From contig PAVO01000020.1 of the NCBI GenBank assembly GCA_002713215.1, positions 62,001-126,000 on the forward strand: 64,000 nucleotides of DNA, given 5' to 3'. This document shows positions 1 through 9,489 of the stretch, piece by piece. Source of the DNA: Crocinitomicaceae bacterium. Its GTDB lineage: Bacteria > Bacteroidota > Bacteroidia > Flavobacteriales_G > Salibacteraceae. The notes under the pieces are model-generated. The model did not search any database. It saw only the letters and a program-made list of their open reading frames with translations, and had not been told where the DNA came from. The stretch's first letter is position 1. Each line of letters opens with the position of its first letter. The translations under genes and the position numbers were made by a program.

Positions 1-432
1 AATTCTTGCATCTCCGCCAAAATCCTGTTTTCGTGTCCACCAGTTATTTACAGGATCATATTCGTAGCATTGTTTAGTTGATTTGGAATTAAAATCTCCA
101 CCGGTTATGATATAACCTTTTCCATTTATAGATAATCCAACTGCGGCCCATTTTCCGTTGCCAGGAAAAAAAGCTTTTTGACTCCAATTTCCTACAGGAT
201 TTCCTTTCGAATCAACTCCATTGGTTTTGTCTTCCGGATCGAATTCCCAAAAATCCGATTGTGCACTACCTTGTGCATTGATTCCGGTGCCGGTATAAGC
301 TTTTTTACCAATTACAAAGGCAATGCCTGCGGCTCGATTAGTATTGTCAATGCTATCCTTTTGAATCCAATTTTGAGCAAGAACGGTAATCGATAAAAGA
401 ATGGAAAACAAGGAGAGAAAGGTGATTTTCAT
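1..432 (-). CDS. Kelch-repeat secreted protein (3' part cut by window edge)
   Basis: The reading frame is open from an ATG at 432 to the left window edge, so only the first 144 residues are seen. They begin with a signal peptide (MKITFLSLFSILLSITVLAQ). Kelch-like blades follow: segments with AGIAFVIGKKAYTGTG and GKGYIITGGDF, each followed by an aromatic-rich stretch (DFWEFDP, CYEYDPVNNWW). Kelch proteins fold as beta-propellers and usually bind proteins or glycans; no specific partner can be read from this sequence. It is transcribed divergently from the gene at 696, with a 263-base gap between them. The C-terminus, which might carry a type IX sorting domain, lies outside the window. Confidence 0.8.
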   Translation of the reverse strand, partial: MKITFLSLFSILLSITVLAQNWIQKDSIDNTNRAAGIAFVIGKKAYTGTGINAQGSAQSDFWEFDPEDKTNGVDSKGNPVGNWSQKAFFPGNGKWAAVGLSINGKGYIITGGDFNSKSTKQCYEYDPVNNWWTRKQDFGGDARI

Positions 433-640
433 TTTAAGTAGTGTTTAATCAAACCATCGAAATTAGCTGGTGGAGAGGGCTTAATTACTTTAACTAAATT
501 CATTTATTAAATGAGTTAAAAAAGTGGGTGAACGGCATATGAAAAGCTATATAACATATCGTAAGGTAGTTTTGTAAACCTAACTATTATTCGATATTCT
601 TAAATTGATAGCTGATACAGCCTCATGATTTTAGATCATA

Positions 641-669
641 TTTGTTTTTGTCCTAAAATCCTATATTTG
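641..669 (+). promoter_or_regulatory. Bacteroidota-type promoter for the YaiO-like gene
   Basis: A -7 box TATATTTG (662-669) fits the Bacteroidota consensus TAnnTTTG exactly. A TTTG at 641-644 lies 17 bases upstream, where the -33 element is expected. Transcription would start near 675, giving a leader of about 20 bases before the TTG start codon at 696. Confidence 0.5.
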
Positions 670-695
670 AGTTTTAGGTAAAAACGTATAAAGTA

Positions 696-2765
696 TTGAT
701 TAGCAATAGAATATATTTTATTTTCTTCGTAATATGGGGCTTGCTATCTGCTGAATTCGCCTTTGCTCAGGAAATTCCGGCAAAGGAAACCCCCTATTCA
801 AGAGCTCGTCGACTTGCTTTTAATAAGGAATACAGCGCATCGCTTCAGATTTGTGATTCTTTCTTAACCCAGGTTCCGGACAATTATGATTTTGAAATGC
901 TCAATGCCCGCGTATTATCCTGGGACGGGCAGTTGGTTGAATCAGAAAAGAAGTGTCAATCTTTAAACGGCAAGTATCCGGATTCAAAGGAGGTGTATGT
1001 GCACTGGATTACCGTAAACCGTTGGTTGGAAGATCATACCAGTGCTGCGGATATTGGTAAAAAGGCACTTGCAAAATTTCCTTCTGACCCTGAATTAATG
1101 TATCAACTTGGAAAGGAATATGGAGCCTTAAGCAAGTTTGACGAAGGTTTTGAACTTTGCGATTCACTGCTCCAAATGAATAAAAAGGTTGATGATGCCT
1201 TTAAATTGAAGATAGACCTATTGCTTCAAACCGAACAATACGATTCTGCCATTACCATTTGCGATAGTTTAATTCAGGTTAAGCCCGGCGACAATGGCTT
1301 ACGATTATTAAGAGCTAAAGGAAAGGCATGGGATAAACAATACGATGCTTCAAGATTGGACATTGATACCATTTTCGACTCCGAAGTAGAGCATTTGGGA
1401 GCTCATCATTTAAAAACGAACACCTATTTGTGGCAACCCCAAAATGATAGTGCCATATGGAGCGCTGATTCAGGGTTGCAATTTCACAAAGAAGATTTGG
1501 TTTTGAAGGTAATGATGGCCAAGGCTTATTTACGGTTAGATTCTTTTCCTCCATGCGATTCAGTAATTGGGATTGTATTAAATGAAGATACGGTACACTA
1601 TGGAGCCTGGGCGGTTAATTTAAATTCTCGATTGGCCCAGGAGGATTTCGATTCAGTAATAGCTGCTACTGATAAATTGGGCACTATTTATCCCGGAGAT
1701 GAAGAATTCAAAAGGCTTCGGGTTATTGCCCTGGCTGGAAAAGAAAAGTATAAGGATGCCATAGAAACCATGGCAAACGATGTCAGTGAAGTTGATAGCA
1801 TGGACGAGAGTTCAAAGGTGCTATACACCAAATTGCATTATTGGGACGGTCAAAATACCAGAGCATTGGACTTGTGTGATCGGTTTCTGGAACAAGAGCC
1901 CGAGAGCGTTGGCTTACTTACCATAAAAGCCATTATTCAAAAAAGCAGGTACGAAAAAGAACCTGCACTTGCTACCATTGATGAAGGGCTGGCCATAGAT
2001 CCTTCGAATCAGGAATTGATGGATTTGAGGGTGGAAGTGGAGGAAATGAACCTGAATGAGCTTGGAGGCTGGTTAACTTATGACTTATACAGCAACTCGG
2101 TTGATCCATCAGGTGATAGAAAGGCAATTACCTTGGAGTATCTCAGAAGAATAAAACGTCATGTAATTCTGGGTAGACTCACCGTAGCCAACCGATTTGA
2201 TAGTACCGGTATCCAGGGAGAAATTGATTTTTATCCGACCATAACGGATTGGATGTATCTGTATATAAACCTGGGAGCGTCCAACCTGTGGTTATTTCCA
2301 GAGTATCGGGCTGCACTGGAGCCTTACTTCGCTTTGCCATATAAATTGGAAGCTTCTATCGGTGTTCGATACATGCACTATCCGGGAAACGGTGTTGTTA
2401 TCTATACCGGATCGGTAGGTGCTTATCCAGGCAATTTCTGGTTATCATTTAGGCCTTTTATAACGTTTACCAACAATGGGGTTAATCAATCATACAATGC
2501 AAAAATCAGGCGGTTCTTTAAGACTCCAAAATCATACTTGGAGTTAAGTGGTGGTTTCGGTGCCTCACCTGATAATACCTACCTGGACCAGGCCTTCGAC
2601 CAGGCAGTTGATTCCCAGTCCTGGAATATCGGAATCACCTATCAGCAAAAATTAGGTAAGAGTTTCTATGGAAAAGTATTCTTCATTTTCGACCAATACT
2701 ACCCGGAACAAGTTCCCGATTTCAATATTTTCAGCAGTAATCTTGGCCTTTGGTGGATGTTCTAA
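696..2765 (+). CDS. TPR protein with C-terminal YaiO-family outer-membrane beta-barrel
   Basis: 689 residues. A signal peptide (about 1-25, ending FAFAQ) is followed by tandem TPR-like helical repeats to about residue 455; the recurring ICDSLL/LCDSLL segments mark the units. The last 230 residues are a YaiO-type beta-barrel with alternating aromatic strands and a terminal Phe, as expected of outer-membrane proteins. TPR plus beta-barrel is the layout of exopolysaccharide export proteins such as PgaA and BcsC. The TTG at 696 is the only reasonable start because an in-frame stop lies at 675. The gene leads a likely operon with the HEAT and GT2 genes, so I infer a role in exporting the polymer made by the GT2 synthase. 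Confidence 0.8.
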   Translation: MISNRIYFIFFVIWGLLSAEFAFAQEIPAKETPYSRARRLAFNKEYSASLQICDSFLTQVPDNYDFEMLNARVLSWDGQLVESEKKCQSLNGKYPDSKEVYVHWITVNRWLEDHTSAADIGKKALAKFPSDPELMYQLGKEYGALSKFDEGFELCDSLLQMNKKVDDAFKLKIDLLLQTEQYDSAITICDSLIQVKPGDNGLRLLRAKGKAWDKQYDASRLDIDTIFDSEVEHLGAHHLKTNTYLWQPQNDSAIWSADSGLQFHKEDLVLKVMMAKAYLRLDSFPPCDSVIGIVLNEDTVHYGAWAVNLNSRLAQEDFDSVIAATDKLGTIYPGDEEFKRLRVIALAGKEKYKDAIETMANDVSEVDSMDESSKVLYTKLHYWDGQNTRALDLCDRFLEQEPESVGLLTIKAIIQKSRYEKEPALATIDEGLAIDPSNQELMDLRVEVEEMNLNELGGWLTYDLYSNSVDPSGDRKAITLEYLRRIKRHVILGRLTVANRFDSTGIQGEIDFYPTITDWMYLYINLGASNLWLFPEYRAALEPYFALPYKLEASIGVRYMHYPGNGVVIYTGSVGAYPGNFWLSFRPFITFTNNGVNQSYNAKIRRFFKTPKSYLELSGGFGASPDNTYLDQAFDQAVDSQSWNIGITYQQKLGKSFYGKVFFIFDQYYPEQVPDFNIFSSNLGLWWMF

Positions 2766-2785
2766 ATAATATATGGGAATTCTAT

Positions 2786-3868
2786 ATGGCGCAGGATTTT
2801 GCCAATCGATTTATTTCGGCAATTATCGTGTTTCTCATTGTCATGTCCCTGCTGCTGCTATTGGGGATTTTAATCAGTAGAACCCTTCAAAACCGATGGG
2901 AAAAAAGGGAAGAGCATTGGCATGCTGTTTTTCAGGAATTATTGGTACAGTTGCTGTTTGATCCCGAATATGCCAGAGGCGGTAAGAAATACAAAGATGT
3001 AGTCATTAAATACAAAGCCAATAAGCTGGATTGGATTGCACGTAAAACGCTTATCGAGCAAATGATGGAACTTCACAAGGGAGTGAAAGGTGACAGCGCT
3101 GTTATTGTAAAGCAGTTTTATCGGGATATTGGTTTGGTTAAGTTTCAGGAAGAAATGATAACCCGTGGACCATGGTATAAAAAAGCTCAGGCGTTCAGGA
3201 TTTATTCCGAATTTGCCGTGATTGAAAAAGTAAAACTGATTGAGAAGTTTGTTGACCATCCCAATAAAGTGTTGCGGTCTGAAGCCCAGTACGCGGTGGT
3301 TTCTATACTAGGAGCAGAAGGGTTGAAATTCGTCCCAAAACTAAAATCTCCAATCAGTGAGTGGGAGCAGTTGGTATTGCTGGAAAAACTGGTAAAGTTT
3401 AAACCGGAGGACATTCCTAATGTATTGAGTTGGCTCGATTCCAAGAATGACTCGGTGGTGATTTTTGCCACTAAAATTATTCATCAGTTTAGGTTATTCG
3501 ATGCTCAGAATAAATTACTCGAATTACTTGACCATAAAAACCTGGAAGTGGTAAAACACTCCATTGAGTGTATGGTTCGTATCGAATTTAAAGAGGCTTG
3601 TCCTGTTCTTAGAGAAAGGTACCAGGAGTCTATCGATGAAATAAAAATAAAGATATTGGATGCCTTGTCCCGATTGGGAGATGCGAGTAACCTAAACTTT
3701 TTTAGAGAAGAAATTGAAACCAGTGAGAAGTTTTCTATCGCCATGGGAGCCGCAATGGCATTGCGGGTTCTTGGTGGAGATTCTATACTCAGATTATTAA
3801 ATAACACAGAATTAAAATACCCAAAAGGCAATGAGATTGTTAAGCATGCTCTTGACAAAAGAATATGA
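2786..3868 (+). CDS. Membrane-anchored HEAT-repeat protein
   Basis: About 360 residues if the ATG at 2786 is used. In-frame TTG 2750 and GTG 2753 starts would overlap the preceding gene and add 11-12 residues with no signal character. After a short start (MAQDFANRF) there is one transmembrane helix (about 10-32, rich in I/V/L), a basic stretch, then helical repeats of HEAT type to the end. HEAT solenoids are protein-interaction scaffolds. The gene lies 20 bases after the YaiO-like gene and overlaps the GT2 gene by 38 bases, so the three are probably translated together. I infer a scaffold coupling the inner-membrane synthase to the outer-membrane porin; no catalytic motif is seen. Confidence 0.7.
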   Translation: MAQDFANRFISAIIVFLIVMSLLLLLGILISRTLQNRWEKREEHWHAVFQELLVQLLFDPEYARGGKKYKDVVIKYKANKLDWIARKTLIEQMMELHKGVKGDSAVIVKQFYRDIGLVKFQEEMITRGPWYKKAQAFRIYSEFAVIEKVKLIEKFVDHPNKVLRSEAQYAVVSILGAEGLKFVPKLKSPISEWEQLVLLEKLVKFKPEDIPNVLSWLDSKNDSVVIFATKIIHQFRLFDAQNKLLELLDHKNLEVVKHSIECMVRIEFKEACPVLRERYQESIDEIKIKILDALSRLGDASNLNFFREEIETSEKFSIAMGAAMALRVLGGDSILRLLNNTELKYPKGNEIVKHALDKRI

Positions 3869-6101
3869 CCTAGATTCGACGTTTTGGGATTTTGTAGTTG
3901 AAATATTCTACAACGTTCTGTATGTCTATTCGGTGAGCATCATGGTAAGCTACCTGGTGTTATCGTTGGTGTCTTTTTTGGCCGTTAAGAAATACCTGCA
4001 CAAGAACAGTTTTGTTGACTACCGGGACATTTTAAATACTGACATTGCTCCTTCTGTTAGTCTGTTGGCACCGGCATATAATGAGACCGAAACTATAATT
4101 GAAAACATCCGATCGCTCCTGTCTATCCATTATTCCAATTTCGAGGTTATTGTAATTAATGATGGAAGTAAGGATGATACACTGGAGAAGTGCATCGAAG
4201 AATACGAACTGGAAAAAGTTGACTTTGCTGTAAACTACGAGATTGAGACCAAGGAGATCCGAGGGATTTATAAATCAAAAAACAGGGCTTTTAATCAACT
4301 TATTTTCATCGATAAGGAAAACGGAGGAAAATCCGATGCTCTGAACGTGGGTATAAATGTTTCTTCCTATGACTACATTACTTGTATTGATGTCGATTGT
4401 GTACTCGAGCAGGATGCCCTATTAAAACTCATGAAACCTTTCATGGATGAGAATGAAAAGGAAGTGGTTGCAACCGGTGGTGTAATTCGAATTGCGAACA
4501 GTTGTGTAATTGAAGACGGCCAGTTGCTGGAAGTGAAGGTGCCTAAAAATTTTGTGGCCCGATCGCAGGCACTGGAGTATATCCGTGCTTTCTTACTGGG
4601 TCGAATGGCCTGGAGCCTCATGGATGGATTGATCTTGATTTCCGGTGCGTTGGGCGTATTTCAGAAAAAGACGGCAATAGCTGTGGGTGGATATGACACC
4701 AAAACCGTGGGTGAAGATATGGAATTGGTGGTGCGAATGCGTCGCTACATGCTTGAAAAAAAGAAGAAATATACGGTTGCTTTTATTCCCGATCCGCTCT
4801 GCTGGACGGAGTGTCCCGAGAGTTGGACCATGCTGGGCCGACAAAGAAATAGGTGGACACGTGGAACCATTGAGACCTTATGGAAACATAGGGGCATGTT
4901 CTTCAATCCCAAATACAAACTGTTGGGCATGCTTAGTTATCCCTATTGGTTTGTATTTGAATGGTTGGCTCCAATTCTTGAAGGTGGAGGACTTATGTTA
5001 TTCTTCTTGCTGGCTTTGGTTGGCTTGGTGAACTGGAGCTTCTTCATGTTAATGATGCTGTTGGTATTTGGTTTTACCATTACCTTTTCGGTGCTCTCCC
5101 TTTTAATTGAAGAAATTACCTACCACAATTACAAACGAAAGCGCGATATCCTCATGTTGCTTCGTATTGGCCTGTTGGAGCCATTTCTCTACCATCCTTT
5201 TATTGTTTACTCCGCTATTTTGGGTAACCTCGATTATTTGTTTGGGAAATCGAGTTGGGGAGAAATGACCCGAAAAGGATTTAGTGGTGAAGGTGCTAAG
5301 CGAATTCGAGTGGTTAGTGAAGTTAAAAATGTAAGCAAAGTTCCTAAAGTTAAGGCTTCATTAACTACCTGGGCTGCTGTTGCGGTAGCCGTATTGGGGG
5401 TGTTATTATATGTGGTGGTAGACCAGGATGCATTACTTACAAAAAATGAACTTGCCTTTAACCCAAAACTGGTTAACCTATTTACTCCGAATGAAGCACC
5501 TGCGAAAAAAGTAATTAAAAAGGAGCGTGAGATAATGGCCCGAACCATGAACAAGATGTTTAAGCCAATTGCTATCGAATCAAATGACTCCGCAACAGGT
5601 ATAGAAGCAGTGAGGGAACGATCTCAAACGGGAGCAATTTTAGTTGGTCATGCCGACTTGATTGATGAATCGGACGAGGGAAAAGAAGCGAAGGAAAAAG
5701 CAAAACCTGTAGCTGAGAAGAAGGAACCCAGCGCCTCCGCTGAAGCTACAGGCGACACGCGGAGCGCCTCCGCTAAAGCTGCTGGCGACACTCGGAAAAA
5801 AGAACCAAAGCCCAAGAAGACCAATGTGGCTAAAAAGGTGAAGTACTCCATGCCGGAGACCAAAACCAAACCTACCGATTATTATATAATTGGGGGAAGT
5901 TATGATCGATATGAACCAGCCTTGGAGTACAGGGACAAACTGTTGGAAAGTGGTTTTGGAAGGGCAGTATTAATTCGAACAGGAGGTAAGTATCGGGTTG
6001 CATTTGCGGTGTTTGACGATAAGGATCGCGCCAAAGATTACCTCATGAATATTCGGTTAAATGTCCATGCCTATGCCTGGATCTATAACTCTAAAAATTA
6101 G
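3831..6101 (+). CDS. Processive family-2 glycosyltransferase with C-terminal SPOR domain
   Basis: 756 residues. After an N-terminal membrane helix comes a GT2 catalytic domain with the motifs of processive synthases: NDGSKDD near residue 110, a DVD metal/UDP site near 187, GED near 293 and QRNRW (QxxRW) near 337. Membrane helices follow (about 360-430), then a single helix (about 510-530), a Lys/Pro/Ala-rich linker, and a SPOR-like domain over the last 75 residues (YYIIGGSYDRYEPALEYRDKL onward). Such synthases polymerise sugars and push the chain across the inner membrane. SPOR domains bind denuded peptidoglycan glycans, so the tail should be periplasmic. The start overlaps the HEAT gene; ATG 3846 is an alternative. 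The SPOR fusion is unusual for this family. Confidence 0.85.
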   Translation: MRLLSMLLTKEYDLDSTFWDFVVEIFYNVLYVYSVSIMVSYLVLSLVSFLAVKKYLHKNSFVDYRDILNTDIAPSVSLLAPAYNETETIIENIRSLLSIHYSNFEVIVINDGSKDDTLEKCIEEYELEKVDFAVNYEIETKEIRGIYKSKNRAFNQLIFIDKENGGKSDALNVGINVSSYDYITCIDVDCVLEQDALLKLMKPFMDENEKEVVATGGVIRIANSCVIEDGQLLEVKVPKNFVARSQALEYIRAFLLGRMAWSLMDGLILISGALGVFQKKTAIAVGGYDTKTVGEDMELVVRMRRYMLEKKKKYTVAFIPDPLCWTECPESWTMLGRQRNRWTRGTIETLWKHRGMFFNPKYKLLGMLSYPYWFVFEWLAPILEGGGLMLFFLLALVGLVNWSFFMLMMLLVFGFTITFSVLSLLIEEITYHNYKRKRDILMLLRIGLLEPFLYHPFIVYSAILGNLDYLFGKSSWGEMTRKGFSGEGAKRIRVVSEVKNVSKVPKVKASLTTWAAVAVAVLGVLLYVVVDQDALLTKNELAFNPKLVNLFTPNEAPAKKVIKKEREIMARTMNKMFKPIAIESNDSATGIEAVRERSQTGAILVGHADLIDESDEGKEAKEKAKPVAEKKEPSASAEATGDTRSASAKAAGDTRKKEPKPKKTNVAKKVKYSMPETKTKPTDYYIIGGSYDRYEPALEYRDKLLESGFGRAVLIRTGGKYRVAFAVFDDKDRAKDYLMNIRLNVHAYAWIYNSKN
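5730..5795 (+). repeat. Two tandem 33-base repeats inside the synthase linker
   Basis: The units at 5730-5762 and 5763-5795 are adjacent, in frame, and differ at four positions. They encode SASAEATGDTR and SASAKAAGDTR in the Lys-rich linker before the SPOR domain. At the junction GCGGAG and CTCCGC pair around a three-base loop. Local GC content is clearly higher than in the surrounding linker, as if a short repeat element had been inserted in frame. Confidence 0.85.
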
Positions 6102-6118
6102 AAATCTTAGGATTTCGA

Positions 6119-7390
6119 TTAATCAGCAAGAATTGCCTTCCCGTTATTAGTTACTCCAAGTACCTTACCGGTAAAGGTTTCTCCAATAAAAGGCGAATTT
6201 TTAGACTTCGATAGGTTGTTTTTAATCGAATATTCCCATTTGATGTCAGGGTCAAAGAAAGTTAGGTTGGCGTTGCTTCCTTCTTCAAGTTCAACCTGAT
6301 CCATCCCCAGCACTTTTCGCGGATTTATCGCCAGTTTTTCAACCAATACTTCAGCTGGAATCTTTCCTTTTAGCTTACTATTTAATAGGGGATAAACCGT
6401 TTGAATACCAATCATTCCATAGCTCGCGTTTTGGAATTCACAGGCCTTGTTTTCAATGTTCTGAGGTTCATGGTCAGAACAGATAACATCTACATTTCCT
6501 TTTAATACATGAGCAAGTAATCCCTTTCGGTCACTTTCTAATCGAATCGGAGGCTTAACCTTGTAGTTGCTGTCAAACTCTTCCAAACAGTCATCATTTA
6601 GCACCAATTGTGCAGCGCTTACGTCACAGGTTATGTCTAGTCCATCCTTTTTGGCATTTCTAATCAGGTCGGCACTTTTTGTACTTGATAATCCTGAAAA
6701 ATGAAGAATTCCATTGGTGTATCTGCTCAGGTAAATATCGCGGTTTACCCGAAGTTCCTCTGCTAAATGTGGAATTCCTTTTAATCCCAATCGGGTGCTA
6801 TTCTCACCCTCATTTACCTCAGCACTTCCGCTTATGTTTTCGTCATTGGGATGTGCGATTACACGTGCCTCAATTCCTTTTGAATACTCCAAAGCCAATT
6901 GCATAAACTTGGCGTTCTCTATTCCCGATTTATAATTCGAAAATGCTACCGCACCTGCCAGTTTCATATCGTACATTTCCGATAAGTCATCCCCCTTCAT
7001 TTGGTTCGACAAAGCGCCAATTGGGAAAAGGTCTACAGGATGTTTTCCATTCTTATTGACAAAGAATTCTATTCCAGCCCGACTATCCGTAGCCGGATGG
7101 GTATTTGGGGTAAGGCAAACGGCAGTAAAACCACCAGCAGCTGCCGCTTTTCTACCTGTTTCTATTGTTTCTTTTTCTTCGTAACCGGGTTCACAAAAAT
7201 TGGCTCGTAGGTCCATCCAACCGGGACTAACCTGTAGGTTTTTTGATTTGATTTCCTGAAATTTAGAACCTGGCTTTAGTGTTTTTCCTATCTCGACAAT
7301 TTTACCATTCTTAATATGTATGTCCAGCCTTTTACCGTTAAGTCGGTGACCGGGATAAACGATTTTAGAATTACGTAAAACCAAATCCAT
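6119..7390 (-). CDS. Dihydroorotase homologue lacking the HxH metal motif
   Basis: 423 residues from ATG 7390; a GTG at 7399 would add three residues. The amidohydrolase fold is clear: PGWMDLRANFCEPG, TPNTHPATDS, GLKGIPHLAEE, SDHEPQN and GMIGIQT line up with dihydroorotase blocks. In active enzymes the first block reads DxHxH; here both histidines are replaced (DLRAN), and the substrate-binding Arg of FREPG is Cys. The later positions AH, LHFSG and SDH are kept. It therefore looks like a non-catalytic paralogue of PyrC, comparable with the inactive DHOase-like subunits that support aspartate transcarbamoylase in other bacteria. Its ATG overlaps the stop of the BatA-like gene (TAATG), so translation is coupled. 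Convergent with the GT2 gene. Confidence 0.8.
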   Translation of the reverse strand: MDLVLRNSKIVYPGHRLNGKRLDIHIKNGKIVEIGKTLKPGSKFQEIKSKNLQVSPGWMDLRANFCEPGYEEKETIETGRKAAAAGGFTAVCLTPNTHPATDSRAGIEFFVNKNGKHPVDLFPIGALSNQMKGDDLSEMYDMKLAGAVAFSNYKSGIENAKFMQLALEYSKGIEARVIAHPNDENISGSAEVNEGENSTRLGLKGIPHLAEELRVNRDIYLSRYTNGILHFSGLSSTKSADLIRNAKKDGLDITCDVSAAQLVLNDDCLEEFDSNYKVKPPIRLESDRKGLLAHVLKGNVDVICSDHEPQNIENKACEFQNASYGMIGIQTVYPLLNSKLKGKIPAEVLVEKLAINPRKVLGMDQVELEEGSNANLTFFDPDIKWEYSIKNNLSKSKNSPFIGETFTGKVLGVTNNGKAILAD

Positions 7391-9411
7391 TATTTCCACA
7401 ATTTTATCAAAAGTATTTCAATTACTAACATGAGCAAGGCCAATACAATCATGTACTGCCACAGTTGTTTACCAAAGTTGAGGTCGTTTAGCGTTTTTCC
7501 AATTTTATCGAACGATTGATCATGGACAAATACATGGTCTTTTTCGCTTGCTATTTCGTTGAGTTCTTCCCGGCTATAAAAGTCAATGTTGCTTTCTTGC
7601 TGATCGTAATTAATGCCTAACGAATACTTGTGTTTGTCCGATTGTAGTAGTCGATAAAGGCCTGCTTGCTTAATTTGATCGTAAAACCAGATTTCACTGA
7701 CCAAACCCCGGTTTCGGACTTCAGGAATAAACCGTGTTTCATTTCCTTCAATTTCTAGTAGTTCATTTTGCTGGAGGTCTGAAGAAATGGTCATGTTTGG
7801 TGTGTTTCCCAGTGTGTGATATAATTCGGTATTGTTCATGTTGTAAATACCCATTTGAAAAAAAGTAACCACAAACAGCGCATGTTTACTAAAGTTGGAA
7901 AATGAGGCATTTTCTGCAATAGAGAATTGATACAATTTCCCTTTCCCGAAGTCTTGCTCCACCAGAAACGGTTTGCTATTGGCCTGACTTATGATTACCT
8001 TATAAGGCAATTTCCCAAGCATAATAGGGTAGTGCTGTTGAATAATGGGCATGGTAAATCCTGAGTTTTGCCCGTCAAAAGCATCTTTAAATAGCGGGTT
8101 TTCAAACTCCAATTCCAAAACGCTGGTCTTATTGGTATCCAAGCCAGCATAAGTTGATGCATTCAGGTCGAGCAAAAAGGAATTGAGCATTTGCGCATCG
8201 CCATTGTCGGGTGGAAAAATGGCTAATCGACCACCACCTTCTACCCAGTTTTTTAGATCACCCGATAGTGCAGTACTGAGATCAGAAACTCCATTGAGAA
8301 TGATCAACTGTTTTTGGTCGAGGTCGGAAAATGTAAATGAACCCGATGTTCTTTCCTCGTAGGTAAAGCTACTATCACCAACAAACAAAGATTTAAAGCG
8401 AGTACTGTCCTTTGAATTACTCACAACCAGAACATTACTCTTCTTAGGAATGGAATAGGAAAAATACAATCGATTGTCAAAGGAAATGGGGTAATCGTCA
8501 ATGGCAATTTCGCCTTCAATTATTCCACTTTGATCAATGGTATAGGAAAATGATTTTTGAATGGAACCATTGGCTGCCACATCAATATTAATCATTGACT
8601 TCTGAACTCCGTTTATTGATAGTCGAACAGGGTAGGAGATTAAGTTTTCCGAAGATCGGTTGGTAATTTTAAAATGCAGTTGTTCAGGAATCTGGGTTTT
8701 TCTTACCGGGTTATCAAACCAGCAACTATCTATCGATACATTGCTCCTGCTGTTTCCCTGGAGTGGTATCAGGTGAAACCGAATATTGGTGTCCTCTAAA
8801 AAGTTTAAACCGGTATTGTGTTTTTGAAAGTCGGAAATAAAGAATATCTCATCGGCTTGCGAACCATCTTTAGATTGCATGTCGCGTTGTGAATCATAAA
8901 CTTCTTGCAGTGTTTTACTCTGGCTCGATTCCTCTATTTCTGAGAGGTAAGAAAGCGCAGATTCTTTAGACAGCAAGCGCTTGGAATTTGCACTGGTCCG
9001 ATTGCTTATTATCCGATAATTAGTAGCCGGTGGGTTGGAGTTTATTATTTGAAAGGCATATTGTTTAGCTGTATTGAACAGTTGCCCATATACACCTATG
9101 TTATTCATGCTAAATGAATTATCGATAAACAGACTAACGTTTTTATGTTCCTTTTGTTTCTGGGAATTACCTACGGGTATAAAGGGTTGAGCAAATGCCA
9201 GCACCAGGAAGGAAATAAATAAGATTCTGGAAAAAAGAATGAGCAGGTGCTTAAGCCTTGATTTTGATTTCGTTTCTTCATCGACGTTTCGTAGAAAAGC
9301 CAGATTGGTAAAATAAACCTTTCTAAATCTTTTGAAATTAAAAAGATGAATGATTATTGGTATTGAAATCGCCAGTAGTGCGAAAAGAAATCCTGGATAA
9401 ACGAATTGCAT
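7390..9411 (-). CDS. BatA-domain (aerotolerance-type) membrane protein
   Basis: 673 residues from ATG 9411 (MQFVYPGFLFALLAIS); an upstream ATG at 9441 is possible but adds an atypical tail. It begins with the BatA N-terminal domain: a membrane helix, IPIIIHLFNFKRFRKVYF, then a second helix. Next is a von Willebrand A-like region whose MIDAS reads DNSFSM, then a long extracytoplasmic region of beta and Rossmann-like segments and a C-terminal membrane helix. BatA proteins of Bacteroides were linked to aerotolerance and often sit with MoxR ATPases; none is present here. It precedes and overlaps the dihydroorotase-like gene by one base. The role is not known. Confidence 0.75.
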   Translation of the reverse strand: MQFVYPGFLFALLAISIPIIIHLFNFKRFRKVYFTNLAFLRNVDEETKSKSRLKHLLILFSRILFISFLVLAFAQPFIPVGNSQKQKEHKNVSLFIDNSFSMNNIGVYGQLFNTAKQYAFQIINSNPPATNYRIISNRTSANSKRLLSKESALSYLSEIEESSQSKTLQEVYDSQRDMQSKDGSQADEIFFISDFQKHNTGLNFLEDTNIRFHLIPLQGNSRSNVSIDSCWFDNPVRKTQIPEQLHFKITNRSSENLISYPVRLSINGVQKSMINIDVAANGSIQKSFSYTIDQSGIIEGEIAIDDYPISFDNRLYFSYSIPKKSNVLVVSNSKDSTRFKSLFVGDSSFTYEERTSGSFTFSDLDQKQLIILNGVSDLSTALSGDLKNWVEGGGRLAIFPPDNGDAQMLNSFLLDLNASTYAGLDTNKTSVLELEFENPLFKDAFDGQNSGFTMPIIQQHYPIMLGKLPYKVIISQANSKPFLVEQDFGKGKLYQFSIAENASFSNFSKHALFVVTFFQMGIYNMNNTELYHTLGNTPNMTISSDLQQNELLEIEGNETRFIPEVRNRGLVSEIWFYDQIKQAGLYRLLQSDKHKYSLGINYDQQESNIDFYSREELNEIASEKDHVFVHDQSFDKIGKTLNDLNFGKQLWQYMIVLALLMLVIEILLIKLWK

Positions 9412-9489
9412 ATTCGAAGGCCAAAAGTAGCCAAATCTCAATTTCTCCTTAAGAATATCTGTTCTGAAATGTTATCAACTGTCAACGGA

